Below, in pieces: positions 27,101-50,142 of a stretch of 64,000 nt of DNA; within the stretch, counting starts at the first letter, position 1, and every line of letters starts with the position of its first letter. The translations under genes were made by a program, and so were the position numbers. Under the pieces are notes generated by a model. That model was not told the origin of the DNA. It searched no databases and saw only the letters and a program-made list of their open reading frames with translations. Source of the DNA: Chamaea fasciata (Eukaryota > Chordata > Aves > Passeriformes > Sylviidae); contig JARCOQ010000017.1 of assembly GCA_029207755.1 (NCBI GenBank), forward strand, positions 6,274,945 through 6,338,944, read 5' to 3'.

Positions 27101-29492
27101 AGGCCAGGCAGTAATTTGTACATAGTATTGATCCAACCCCAAAATACAGATCCACAGTGGATTCAAACCCAAGGTTTGCCTGGAGGCAAGTTGTAGCTTC
27201 ACTGAGACTCTGTTGAGATGCCCAGAAATTCAGCATGTTTTTATTTTGGGAACCTCGTGCTTTGAAGTGGGTTTAAATAACAATATTTCTGTTAATTCTG
27301 TCTCACTAAAGATCCTGACCCAAACCTCCCAAAATGGGGGATGCTGCTGCTGCTGCTGAGATCTCCCTTCAGGCACCATCTCTTCTTTCTGCTCCTGCAG
27401 ACCACCTGGGGTACCAACCCACACTGAAATGAGGCTGAAAACTTGGCCCTGCTCTGAGCCATGAGCAAGTCTGAGTTAAACCCTCTGGGGTTTATATTTT
27501 TGCTGTTCTGCAGTTCCATCATTAATTACCTCACCACTTGTGCAGTGCTACCAGAGTATCTTTCACAGCTCCCCTGGCATATTTCTATGGAAACGAAGCC
27601 GTGGTTTTGTCAAGCCTGTTTTTGCTTTTAAAATAGCGAGAGAGATGCAGACTTTGTGCCTGCTCTTCTCTGTCCCCCACCTGACCCCACGGTTGTCCCC
27701 ACTCCTGCTGTGCCAGGGGCTGGCTTCCATGGGGCACCAGGGAGCTGGAGGTTCCTGAGCAGCGTGGGAGGGATATTCCCACAGGAGTTCCTGCTGCTTT
27801 TAAGGATGCAGGAAGATCACGCACATGAGGATGTTTTCCTGCTTGGAAATACCCAGGAAGAGGCACAAGTTGTCTCAGGGAAGGCATGCCTCGGGAGCTG
27901 GGAAATGCAGGGGGAGCTGGAAGATGAGATTAAACTATCAGTGGGGAAACAGCCTTCTTCTGTGGCTGTGCTGTTGCCTGCAGGGATCCCCAGATCCTGC
28001 TCCAATTTGTGGCCTGCCAAGGACATGGCACTTCAGAGAGCCCAGATACTGCAGAGACCTTGGGAATCAAATTGATTTCTATGGCTGAAGCTGGTGGATG
28101 TGGGGTGCGTGGAGAGGGGTGAGGAGCCTTGGTGGCCTGTGCACAGTTTTGGGGATCATGGCCCAGGGAGACAGTCCGTGTCCATGGGCTGCCAGATGCA
28201 AACATGGGATGGGGAGAGTTTTGGGGAGCAGGCAGGGTGAGATCATGCAGAGCTCTCTGTAATTCAGCTGCATGTCAGCTCCTAGAGGCTCTGCCTGGGG
28301 ACACTCCAGGAGTGCTCTGCAGAGCATCAGATGTTAATTAGGATCATTAAGGGCTTTGTGACACAAACAGTAATGATGATCCTTGTGGTCTGGAGCTCTC
28401 CTGGGAAGGGCCTCGCATGATGCTGCCCTTCACAGAGACCGTGTAGAGCCATCTGTTCCCAGCACTGTCTCCTCCTGAAAGCCAAGTCGTGGGTACAGAC
28501 AAGTTCAGGGTGCCCCAGCACACTGTTAATGCCTCCTTCAGGGAGGAAATGTCCCTTGGAAACATCCCCGGAATGATGCAGTGGAAACACAACTCTCACA
28601 CCGCCTCCCTCCTTCTTCCTGCCCCATTGTACCACTTTCTGCTCCTCCTCACGCTCAGCGCTCCCACTCAGGCCCCCTCAGCTCCTGGCTGTTGCTTTTT
28701 GGTCAATCCCACCCACTCAGCAACCACAACCCTCTGGACTGGGACAGCTGCACTGGGTGGAGCTCTCCCAGCTCCATCGTGATGGGAGTCAAGACACTGC
28801 CCTGGGTGAAGACCATGACTTTCAGGGCTTCTTGTGAGACCTGAGTCATGTCGGGGCTTCAGGCAGGAAGAAACATTCCTGCTGTGTTGCTTGGAAAGGG
28901 CTGGGGGATCCACCATGTGTGAGGCAGAGCAGCATGTGGGGAGAGAAGGCAGTCTCAATCACTGCTCCCAAAAGTGATGGGGAATGACAAAACCCAAAGT
29001 GATGCTGCTCGCCCTTCCAGGAGACATGGGGTGCCCTATTTTCCTTTCTTTCAGGGGCATAACTGTAGGAGCTCAACTGAAGCCTATTTTGCATGAAAAA
29101 AAGATATAATAAAGACCCCGGAAAATTATTTTAGAGGCTTGAGCTGGTTAAGGAGAGCCTCAAAACTGCTGTGAGAGCTGTGTCTGATTCAGGCTGGGGG
29201 AATTACCCTGGTCAAGGGGTGCAAGCTGGAGAAGGGCTGAGTGCTGGCTGACACCCTAAATATGGGCTCCCAACTGTCCTCCTTCCTCCTTATTTCCATC
29301 CCAGGCCCTCCCGTGCCCATCCCCACCACCTACTCTAAGAGAGACTACATAACCCCCAGCCAGCCCAGCCCCTCTCAGTTACAGACGCACACACACACAC
29401 AGAGCTCCACACCTTTTGGGTTGGTTGGTTTGTTTTGATTTTTTTTTCTTTTGGGAGGGGAGGGGAGTTTGTCTGGTTTTGGTTTGTTTTTC

Positions 29493-29516
29493 TTTTTTTT
29501 TTTTTTTTTTTTTTTT
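29493..29516 (+). repeat. T tract directly past the EEF1A2 poly(A) signal
   Basis: A run of about 24 T on the plus strand, equal to an A tract on the EEF1A2 sense strand, begins 22 bases after the AATAAA signal. Confidence 0.95.
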
Positions 29517-29538
29517 CCACTGTGGATGTTGTACCAGT

Positions 29539-29544
29539 TTTATT
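29539..29544 (-). terminator. EEF1A2: EEF1A2 polyadenylation signal AATAAA
   Basis: TTTATT on the plus strand is AATAAA on the sense strand, about 200 bases after the stop codon. Cleavage is expected 15-25 bases further on, near 29518. The 3' UTR (about 29518-29744) would be roughly 230 nt. Confidence 0.75.
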
Positions 29545-29744
29545 GGTAAAATTAACATGAAGCCTCACAAACGCTGGAACATGCTTTTCCTTTTAAAGAA
29601 TTTCCACTGGACCTTAATGGTGAGCATCCAGTCGTTGACATATAAACTCTTACAAGCTGATGTGCACACGTGCGCCCGGGGGAGACGGTGGCAGCGTCCT
29701 GGTGTCAGGGATGGTTTCTGCGCGATGCACGGGGAGCCCACGAT

Positions 29745-42153
<12,409 letters not shown>

Positions 42154-43280
42154 CTGGGGAGGGCGGTGGGAACGCAGCTGCCTTTTGGGGGAGGCTGCGG
42201 GGGAAGAGTCAGGCTCGTCAAAAAAACAGCCCCCCTTTGTGCCAGCCCCCTCCCAGCCCTTCGGGAAAGGCTGTCCTCCCTTCGTCCCACCTTCCCGCTG
42301 GACCATGCGCCCGGGGGTGCCCGGCCTCGTCTGGCAGCTCTGCCCGCGCTGGGTCCGAGCCAGCCTGCCCCCGGAGGAGGCCAGCCGGGCTATTTCGGGC
42401 TGCCACGTCCAGCCTCCAAGTCTCGGCAAGGTGCCGTGTTTTTCGGCATCTTGCCCTCCACCGCCCTCGCGGAGACCCCCGGTTCCCAGGGCTACGTCAT
42501 CGATGCTTCGAAGGTGCCCTTCCTCCCTGGAAAACCTTCCCGCCGCCTTCTCGCTCTTTCCAAACCCGAGGGCATCTCCTCCATGTCGTGGGTGCCCTGG
42601 GAGGAGCCGAGGGTGCCCGTCCTCCCGGGCTGCCCTCACCGCTCCCCAGCTGGGCACAGCTCAGGTGACAACAGAGCGTCTGCAAAATGGGGTGGACAAA
42701 AATAGCCCTCGCCTGCTCCCCAAGCAGGGCTGCGAACAGCGGGGCCGCCGAGGGCTCCTCTGAGCCTGCACTCGGGGGGGTTATTATATTTTGCTGCCAT
42801 GAAACTGGATGGAACAGAGGGAGGAGGCTAAAAACGCGAACGGGTATATCCGGGGAGCTGTCCTGGCATCTCCCGGCGTTGCCATGGCTCTGCAGCTGCA
42901 CACAAACCGGGCACAATTAGGAGCTTTAATCTGACGTCTAATAAAATCCAATTTCACGAATCTGCCCATAGAAGTAAAGGAGGTCAGGAGGAGTTTGCTG
43001 CTCTAATAGCGATTCAGTCATGCGGGTGATAACATTCCCAGCGAGAAGCTTCCCTGGGCAGCAGGAGCGGCGGCTGTCCCGTCCTCCTGCCCTTGAACCC
43101 AGCCTGCCCGGATCTGGCCATTTTGAGGCTCCACTGAGATGCTCGGTCCCGGGGCTCCCAGTCCTGGGTGCGGGTCCCTCTCTCCCCTGCAGACTCCTGC
43201 CACACGGGGGGAGATGTAGGATCGCTTTGGGGGATTTTTTTATTATTATTATTTATGTATTCCTTCCCCAAGGAGCTAAA

Positions 43281-43368
43281 GGCATCCCTGCCGATGGCAG
43301 GGGGGGTTGGAACGAGATGATCTTTAAGGTCCTTCCAACCCGAACCATTCGAGGATTCTGTGATTCTA
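43281..43368 (+). repeat. CR1 LINE 3'-end fragment
   Basis: GGCATCCCTGCCGATGGCAG, GATGATCTTTAAGGTCCTTC and a GATTCTGTGATTCTA terminus form a very short CR1 end in EEF1A2 intron 1. Confidence 0.88.
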
Positions 43369-43374
43369 AAGGCA

Positions 43375-43406
43375 GGGTGGGGGGAGGGGAGGGGGGAGCT
43401 GGGGGG
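43375..43406 (+). other. G-run block with G-quadruplex potential
   Basis: At least five runs of three or more G are separated by one to four bases on the plus strand, the EEF1A2 template strand, within intron 1 near the promoter. Quadruplex formation is an inference from the pattern. Confidence 0.5.
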
Positions 43407-43478
43407 ATTATCAGGTTTTCCTCCTCGTGCACAACGTTTAGAAAGATTCTCGCGTCCTGAAGAACCACGGCTTGCGTG
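43404..43478. repeat. Copy B of the 75-bp unclassified direct repeat
   Basis: It reads GGGATTATCAGGTTTTCC and later CTGAAGAACCACGGCTTG, in the same orientation as copy A and 1852 bases from it. It lies in EEF1A2 intron 1, so the two copies flank the first coding exon. Confidence 0.7.
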
Positions 43479-43681
43479 TTATTTCCCACCTGCGGGAAGA
43501 CGCACCTGCGGGATGAAGGAACGGTCCAGCCCCATCCTTTTTCCTCCTCGGGGTACCCCCCACCCCAGGGACTGACAGCACCCGCACACGGGGGGGGTGG
43601 CACTGATGTCCCCTGGGGCAGGACACCCCCCCCCGCATCCCGCTTGTCCCCCCCATCCCGCCGGGGTCCCGCAGCTCTTAC

Positions 43682-43707
43682 CGGGGCGGCGGTCGGGGCG
43701 GCCAGAG
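43682..43707 (-). other. EEF1A2: EEF1A2 untranslated exon 1 (inferred)
   Basis: A strong donor, CCCCG|GTAAGAG, ends at 43682 inside the CpG island, and a TATA-like GATAAA lies about 30 bases before the proposed start near 43705. A very short first exon with a TATA element is also the known design of the EEF1A1 paralog. The start site itself is inferred. Confidence 0.45.
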
Positions 43708-43731
43708 GCTGCCGGCTTGGGCTCCGCCGGC

Positions 43732-43737
43732 TTTATC
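43732..43737 (-). promoter_or_regulatory. EEF1A2: TATA-like box GATAAA of the EEF1A2 promoter
   Basis: On the minus strand GATAAA sits in GC-rich DNA (CGGAGATAAAGCCGGCGG) upstream of the inferred exon 1. It is the only AT-rich element in this core region. Confidence 0.45.
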
Positions 43738-43814
43738 TCCGCGGGAGGGGCCCACCTATCGACGGCGGCAGCGCAATGCAGCGGCCCCCCCGCACTACGG
43801 CAATGCGGTACCGG

Positions 43815-44458
43815 GCGGGGGAGGAGGAGGAGGAGGAGGAGGAGGCGCGGGGGGGACGGGGGGAGGAGGAGGACGACGAGGAGGAGGAGGAGAAGGAGGG
43901 AGAGGCGGGAGAGACGGGGGACTGGGAGGGAATGTGTAAGGATGGGAAGGAGGTGGAAGGATGGGAGATAAAGGGATGGGAGGAAGATGGAGAGGTGGGA
44001 AAAATGGAGAGGTGTGGAGAGATGGAGGGGTGGGAGACGGAGAGATGGGAAGGTGAAAGGCTGGAAGAAGTCAGAGGGAGACAGCAAGGTGGGAGATGGA
44101 GAGATGGGAGGAAGGTGGAAGGATAAAAGATGGAGAGACAGGAGACCTGGAAGATGAAGGCATGAGAGGGAGGCGGAGAGGCTGCAGGCAGAAGGATGGA
44201 AGGATGGGGAAAATGGAGGAGAAATGGAGAGGCGGAGGGGTGGAAAATGAAGAGATGGGAAGATGGAGAGATGGAAGACTGAAATCAGAGGGAAACAGCA
44301 GGATGGAAGATAGAGGGATGGGGGAAAGATGGGAGCATAAAAGATGGAGAAACATGAGAGATGGAAGATGAAGCCATGAGAGGGAGATGAAGGGATGGAG
44401 GAGATCGAGAGACTAGAGACAGAGAGATGGGAGGAAGACAGGTAGATGGAGGGAAGGG
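43815..44458 (+). repeat. Purine-rich repeat tract upstream of EEF1A2
   Basis: About 640 bases of mainly G and A on the plus strand. The first part is GGA/GAC triplet-like (43821-43900), and the rest is degenerate GGGATGGAGAGATGGGAGGAAG-type units. Within it, TCAGAGGGAGACAGC at 44071 recurs as TCAGAGGGAAACAGC at 44285, and CATGAGAGGGAG recurs at 44161 and 44375, both 214 bases apart. The long open frames on both strands are low-complexity products of this tract. Confidence 0.9.
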
Positions 44459-45593
44459 CTTTTTGGAAAATGATGGAAGTGCTGGCCCAGGGGGACTTGG
44501 ACTCCCTGTAGCAGCCTGGGAGTGAAGGGACAGGGCTGGGTTTGGAGAGGGCCACCAAGTCCCATATCCCTCGAAGTGCTGTGCCCCCCCAGAGGCTGGG
44601 AGGAAAGGGGTCCCTGCAGGGCACAAACACGACCCTGGGCAGACCCTGAGGGATCTCTGCCTTGTTGGGAATGCATCAGTCTAGGAGCAAGTGACAAAGC
44701 AAGGGACAAACAGAACAAAATCGATTTCTGCACCTGCAACACAGATAGGAGCTGCTCAAGAATTTGTGATTTAACATCATCATCTCATTTTTAACAGGAA
44801 GTGGGGTTCAAGTCCTAGGAGGATATGGAAACCATAAGTAATCTCCTTCAGTAATATAATGACATTTTCTTTGCATGAAAAATAGTATGTAGTGGTCAGA
44901 ATACTTATGTCTGTGTCAGCTGTGCATTTCCAAGGCCAATCCAAAATTTTCTGTGTCCCAAAGCCAAATATAGGCCAAAAGAAAGCTAATTTTGAATAAA
45001 GTTATGAAAAAACCCAGAACAATTTTATGGCCCAGACCATCCTTCCCATGAATTTAACAGCTAAATTAGATTACCCTTATGAAGATACTCTTACCTTCCT
45101 AGACTAATGGTTAAAAACGTATTCATCATGTGGATAAAAATGTTCTTAATTTCTCATTAGTGCTTAAAGGGAGACCTTTTTGAATGAATATTATAGTTCA
45201 CTGGTATTTTCTTAGGAATATGATAGTCAAGCTATCTTTTGTTTTTATGAAGCATTCCTTGCACAACATAAAATGCACTGAGTGCCAGGAAAAATAAAAA
45301 GAAACTTCCAAGGAGAGGGCTCTAAGAGGATTTAAAGAGATTACCTCAGCCTTGTTTTGGGGACTGGGGTAGAAGCTTTACCACAAGTCTGGATGGGCTG
45401 GAGATGAGCAGCAAGTGTGATAACGTGGAGGAAGGAGAGGTTTATAAATCCCTTATTCTTCCTATCCTTATTTTAGTGCTTTGCCCATTTTTTTTTCCAC
45501 AAGGGCTGAGGCAGCCTGGAAACTGCCCTCAGCAGGGCAATGTCTGAGTTTAATAATGAAGATGGGGATGGAGTAAATCCTGGTCACCTCTGC

Positions 45594-45925
45594 CAGGTGA
45601 GCATGGGATGGGCCTCTCCTGCCTCCTTTCCTTCTCCAGTAAAAAAAATTTTAGTTTCCACCCCTTTTCCCAGGCAGGAAGAGGAGAACTGGGCAGTGCC
45701 CTGTTCTGCACTGAAATAGAGCCTGACAGCCTATCAGCCTATAAATAGTCCAGGACCTGAGCAGGAGAGAGGGCTGTCAGACCTGGCTAATCCCAGCTCC
45801 CTTAAGCCACTTTACCCCAGCCTGGAGAGGCTTAAAGCCACAGCTGTGTGCCCAGGTTTGCCTGGCACCCAGGGCAAAGGACATCACTGAACACATGTGG
45901 CTCTGGGGACCATCAAGCTCAGCTG
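45594..45925. promoter_or_regulatory. Candidate muscle-type enhancer (MEF2 site with E-boxes)
   Basis: A perfect MEF2 consensus, CTATAAATAG, lies at 45739-45748. E-boxes are CAGGTG at 45594, CAGCTG at 45841, CACATGTG at 45892 and CAGCTG at 45920. It lies about 2 kb upstream of the EEF1A2 start, and EEF1A2 is known to be expressed in muscle and neurons. Function is inferred only. Confidence 0.35.
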
Positions 45926-47232
45926 CCATGCCTGAATGGAACAATTTTCCCTCACAAAAAACGGTGTAAATTTGCCCTTAAATGTTCAGCCGTGTAAAAT
46001 AACAGAGACCCAAGCAAGCAAAATCCGAGGGCGGCGGAAGTTTGAAGCCCTGTCTCCCTCCATCTGGCGTCAGATCCACATCCCTGCTGAAACAATTCCC
46101 CTACATCATACTGAGGCTTGATTCACCCTCCTCATGAGCCATCACCAAATGATTTAGGGAGACTCAAGAAAACAGAAACCCCCCTTCCCCAGAAGGGATG
46201 GGCAGGCTGCACACAAACATGGCAGGGACCTCTTATTCCTTTCACCATCATCACCTCCACCCCATCCAACCCCACAGCCCCTGGGCTGACATTTGGTGCT
46301 TTAAACTATGCTAAAATTGCCATTTGCCCAGACATAACAACGGGAATTTTTTTTTTTTTTTTTTCCCAAGAGGCCTGCACAGTGTGATTGGGAGAGGGAA
46401 CAATCCGCAGTGCCGGTGATTTGTATGGATCTGGGATGCGAACACCCCAGGCTGCCTTCCTGGATTTGCCTGGCTCTGGGGGTGTTTCTGCCTGGGAGTG
46501 TTCAGCTCACTGAGCAATTGTGTGTTTGTGGGTATAAAATGCAGCAGGTCTCCTCTGAAGGAAGGGGTTTGGGCAGGGCAGACGGCAACCACGAGGAATG
46601 CCAGCCCGGATGTCACTCCAGAAGCTCTGGTCTCACAAGGGAGAAGTTTGGGCTGGACAAAGGGATGGCTGTAAATTGCTATTTTCTTTCTATGCAAAGA
46701 AATAGAGTCCTTGAAAGGAAGAAGTGCAGCCTGGCCTCATGCCAGAGCCATCAGAAAAGCAGATCAGAGGTGGATAGGGCAGTGGTTGTCCTTTAAAGGG
46801 CAGTTTGTGGACAGAGTGGAGGCTGCTGGGTTTCCTTCTTCCTATGTTCAGGCTTTCAGCTCCTTCCACACCAGCTTTGGAGGCTTTGCCGAGGCTTCGC
46901 ATTCTGATATTTCAGCATTTACCATCTGCTGGGAGTGGACAAGCTCAAAATAACCAAGGCACTGACCATCCTCTCCTTGTGTACGCATCATGCATCCCGT
47001 GGCAATCCTCGCTGCTGGAGCACACAAAACATTGCAGCTAAACCCCAGATTAACTGGTGTTAAAACAGGATGGGATTCCCTGCTGTACGTCCCAGCGGTT
47101 TCTAGAGCATGTTTACCTGGGGCTGGCTCTGAGGTCAAACTTTCCAGGTCTCTGTTTTTTACATGCCATGACCCTCCCAGTGTGTTTGCCTGGCAACACT
47201 CCTGGCCCAAGGCACCAAATAGGAAGAGATAA

Positions 47233-47392
47233 TAGGATTACAGAATCCCAGCCTGCTTTGGGTTGGAAGGGATCCTAAACATCATCTCATTCCAACCCCA
47301 CTGCCACAGGCAGGGACACTTCCCACTAGACCAGTTTGTTCAAAGCCTCATCAGACTGGCCTTGAACACTTCCAGGGATGGAGCAGATTTCA
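47233..47392 (-). repeat. CR1 LINE 3'-end fragment
   Basis: GATTACAGAATCCCAGCCTG, GGGATCCTAAACATCATCTC and GGCCTTGAACACTTCCAGGG show an inverted CR1 3' end. Confidence 0.9.
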
Positions 47393-49562
47393 TGGACTTT
47401 TAACATGAGCAGGTTTTTCAGCTCATGTTCATGTTGTAGACCTGGAGAGGAGAGATAAAGACAGGATTTATGGGACAGAAAGGCAGGGAAAGGAGGAGAA
47501 AGGGAGTATTTTGAGGTCCTGCACTCAGCGCATGCTGCTGATACCTTTAAATTGGAGCCAGAGATTTAAAAATAAACTTTGGAAGTGATAACAAGACATC
47601 CAAGTCCTCCAGCCACTTGGCCAGGTGGGGATGGAGCCTGATGTCATCCCTGATGGGACAGCAGAGCACCTAGTGCAGGGTGGGCTGCTCCTTAAGACCC
47701 CCACGGTGCTCACACCACTGGGACCTGCCCATTGGGGTTCAGTCACAGCCATTGGGGGTCCAAGGTGATCTGAGGTGGCAGTGCTGGAGAGACAATGCCT
47801 AAAGGCCTTGAAAACTGTCCCCATTCATCCTGGGTGTCAGTGGTGCCACACAGCTCCAGAGGATGCTCTTCCAGGAACCCCAAACATCTGAGTTATGGGG
47901 TTGAGGCTGTGGAGGATAAAACTGCTCAGCCTGAGCTGCTGCCCATCTGGGAAGCAGCCAGGATGAACATTTCCATGCCGTGAAATATCTTTTAGCACCA
48001 GGGAAGGAGACAAACACCATTTCATCCACATCTCATCAGGGACACTGTGACATTTCTGGTGCCTGGCTGCAGCATCTGTGGGGGCTGCGAGACGCTGATC
48101 CCTTAAATCTCCCCATGAGCTGAGGATGGGGGAGAGCCCAATCTAGGTCAGGCCCAAATGAGATAAGGCACCTCTGCCCTGTGGTTTAGTGCTGTTTGCA
48201 GGATGCTGCCTTGCCCCTGGGCCGTGCTGGCTTTTCAGCAAAGATGTCTGGTGCTGTGTCAAGCTACACCAGATTGAAGTGTTTGTTTTGGCAGCTGTGC
48301 ACATCTCCCAGTTAGGAAAAGCCTGATTAATCTCAGGGATGGCTTTTCCTATCAAACCACAGCCACTGAGTGAAAAGAGCCCTGGCTGCCCTCATCTTCT
48401 GATGGCTTTAATGGAAATGTTAAAGGAGATACCTGGATAACAGCATAAGCTTTGGATGCATCCAGAGGTGAAAAGAGGATCAGGGAACTTAATGAGAATT
48501 TTTTTTTTTTTTTCTGAACCAAGCCCCATCCAAGCCCTAGGGTTTATATTAGTGAATAATTTGTTTTCATGTGGTGGCAGTGACTGGCAGTGGCATCTCC
48601 CCTGATCCCACAAAGAAGTTGCTGGTGTAGGAGTTTTTGCACACATGGATCCTGCTCAGTGTTGCTGCTGGCTTCTGCAGGATGATTTTCCAGGTTTTAG
48701 AGAGGAACAGATGAACCAAAAGTCAGGAACTTGTGGAACCAAGTTCAGCACAAGCCTCTGGATTACAGCAAGCAGCTGTCATCTCTCTTCACTGGCTTTT
48801 CCAAATTGAAGACATCCCTTTTGCACAGGCAAATCAGACAGTTTGCGACTCTCTAACTTACTCCACAGCGTATTTTCAGATCAGACTCAGAATTCTGGGG
48901 GTCCTGATGCCAATTCCCTGTGCCCTTTGGGAAATCAGACTGCAGGTGAGAACAGCAGAGCTGCTGCCATCACCATGGGAACAGTGACCCATGTCCTGAT
49001 CTGACTCTGGTTTATTCTCCTGCCAAAGTGGCACTTGGGTCACTGCTGCACATGTCCCAGAAAGGCAGAGCACGATTTTCCAGGTAAAATATGCTGCTCA
49101 AGCACTGTGCTTAAGGAAAGTCTTTCCCTGCATTTCTGGGACATTCCCTTTTCTGATTTAAACCCGTATAGGCAGAGGAAGATGCCCAGGCATTTCTATC
49201 AGGCCACAACCTGAGCATGGGCTTGGTGTCACAGCCGCTCTGCTCTGGCCAGAGACGGCCCTAATGTGGCACCTGGGATGAGTATTTTGGGTATTTATTA
49301 TCCATAGGTGGCAGCAGCTGCCTGCGCCGGGCGGACGCTGCCCTAATCCCAAACCTGGCAATGAGTAACAGAGCCGGGAAAAGGCAGGGGAGGAGGAGGA
49401 GCGAGAGAGGGAGGAGGGGGAAAGAAGGACAAGCCTGAACACAGGTCCTGCCTGCTCCCTCCTCGCAGCAAGAGGTCCTCAACAGAGGGAGAATTAGGGA
49501 AACGCCTCCGTGGGGCAGGATCAGGCTTTGTAGCGCTGTAGAGAGCTCAAGTCTGTGTTACT

Positions 49563-49738
49563 GACCAGGCTGCCCAGAGAAGCTGTGGCTGCCCCGTCCC
49601 TGCAAGTGTCCATGGCCAGGTTGGATGGGGCTTGGAGCAACCTGGGATGGTGGAAGGTGTCCCTGCTCATGGCAGCGGGGTTGGAATGAGATGAGCTTTA
49701 AGGTCCCTTCCAAGCCAAACCAGACTGTGATTCTACTG
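49563..49738 (+). repeat. CR1 LINE 3'-end fragment
   Basis: GACCAGGCTGCCCAGAGAAG, GGTTGGATGGGGCTTGGAGC and TTTAAGGTCCCTTCCAAGCC, ending in GTGATTCTA, form a plus-strand CR1 of about 175 bp. Confidence 0.92.
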
Positions 49739-50103
49739 CTGTGCCAGGATTAAGTGCTGCCCTCTTACCCAGAAAGAAAATTGTTACTTTTTGCAGCCAG
49801 AAATACTCTGGTGGGGAAGGGGCTGCTGGGCAACATTTTCTTGACCAAATTCCTGCAACACCGGGATGTTACATCCCTAGAAGGAATCTGGTAGCAGCAT
49901 GAAGCCATTGGGGTGCCCCAAACACCCACCGATGGCCCACGAGTGCTGGAGGAGTCCAGAGGCAGCAGCTCCTTCAGCTTTGCAGCTTTTGCCGGCTTCC
50001 AGAAATTTCTGCCAAGTTCAAAATGACACAAAAGGCTCTTCCTCAACAGCCCACACAAATGGCAGATAACAAAGGCCAGTTGCCAGAAGCTAAAAGCCAG
50101 AAT

Positions 50104-50142
50104 AAAAAAAAAAAAAAAAAAAAAAAAAAATTAAAAAAAAAA
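50104..50142 (+). repeat. Poly-A tract
   Basis: Twenty-seven A, two T and ten A form a simple repeat about 2.7 kb upstream of PPDPF. Confidence 0.95.

Larger units (their letters stand above)
42154..43681 (-). other. EEF1A2: EEF1A2 intron 1 (inferred), GC-rich
   Basis: About 1.5 kb lies between the inferred untranslated exon and coding exon 1. The half next to the coding exon (42.1-42.8 kb) is CpG-rich. It contains a short CR1 fragment, a G-run block and copy B of the 75-bp repeat. Long open frames here reflect GC content. Confidence 0.5.

Noticed and set aside
43479..44630. 383-codon minus-strand open frame rich in Ser, Pro and Leu
   Set aside because: It translates the pyrimidine strand of the purine repeat tract and the EEF1A2 CpG island; low complexity with no gene structure.
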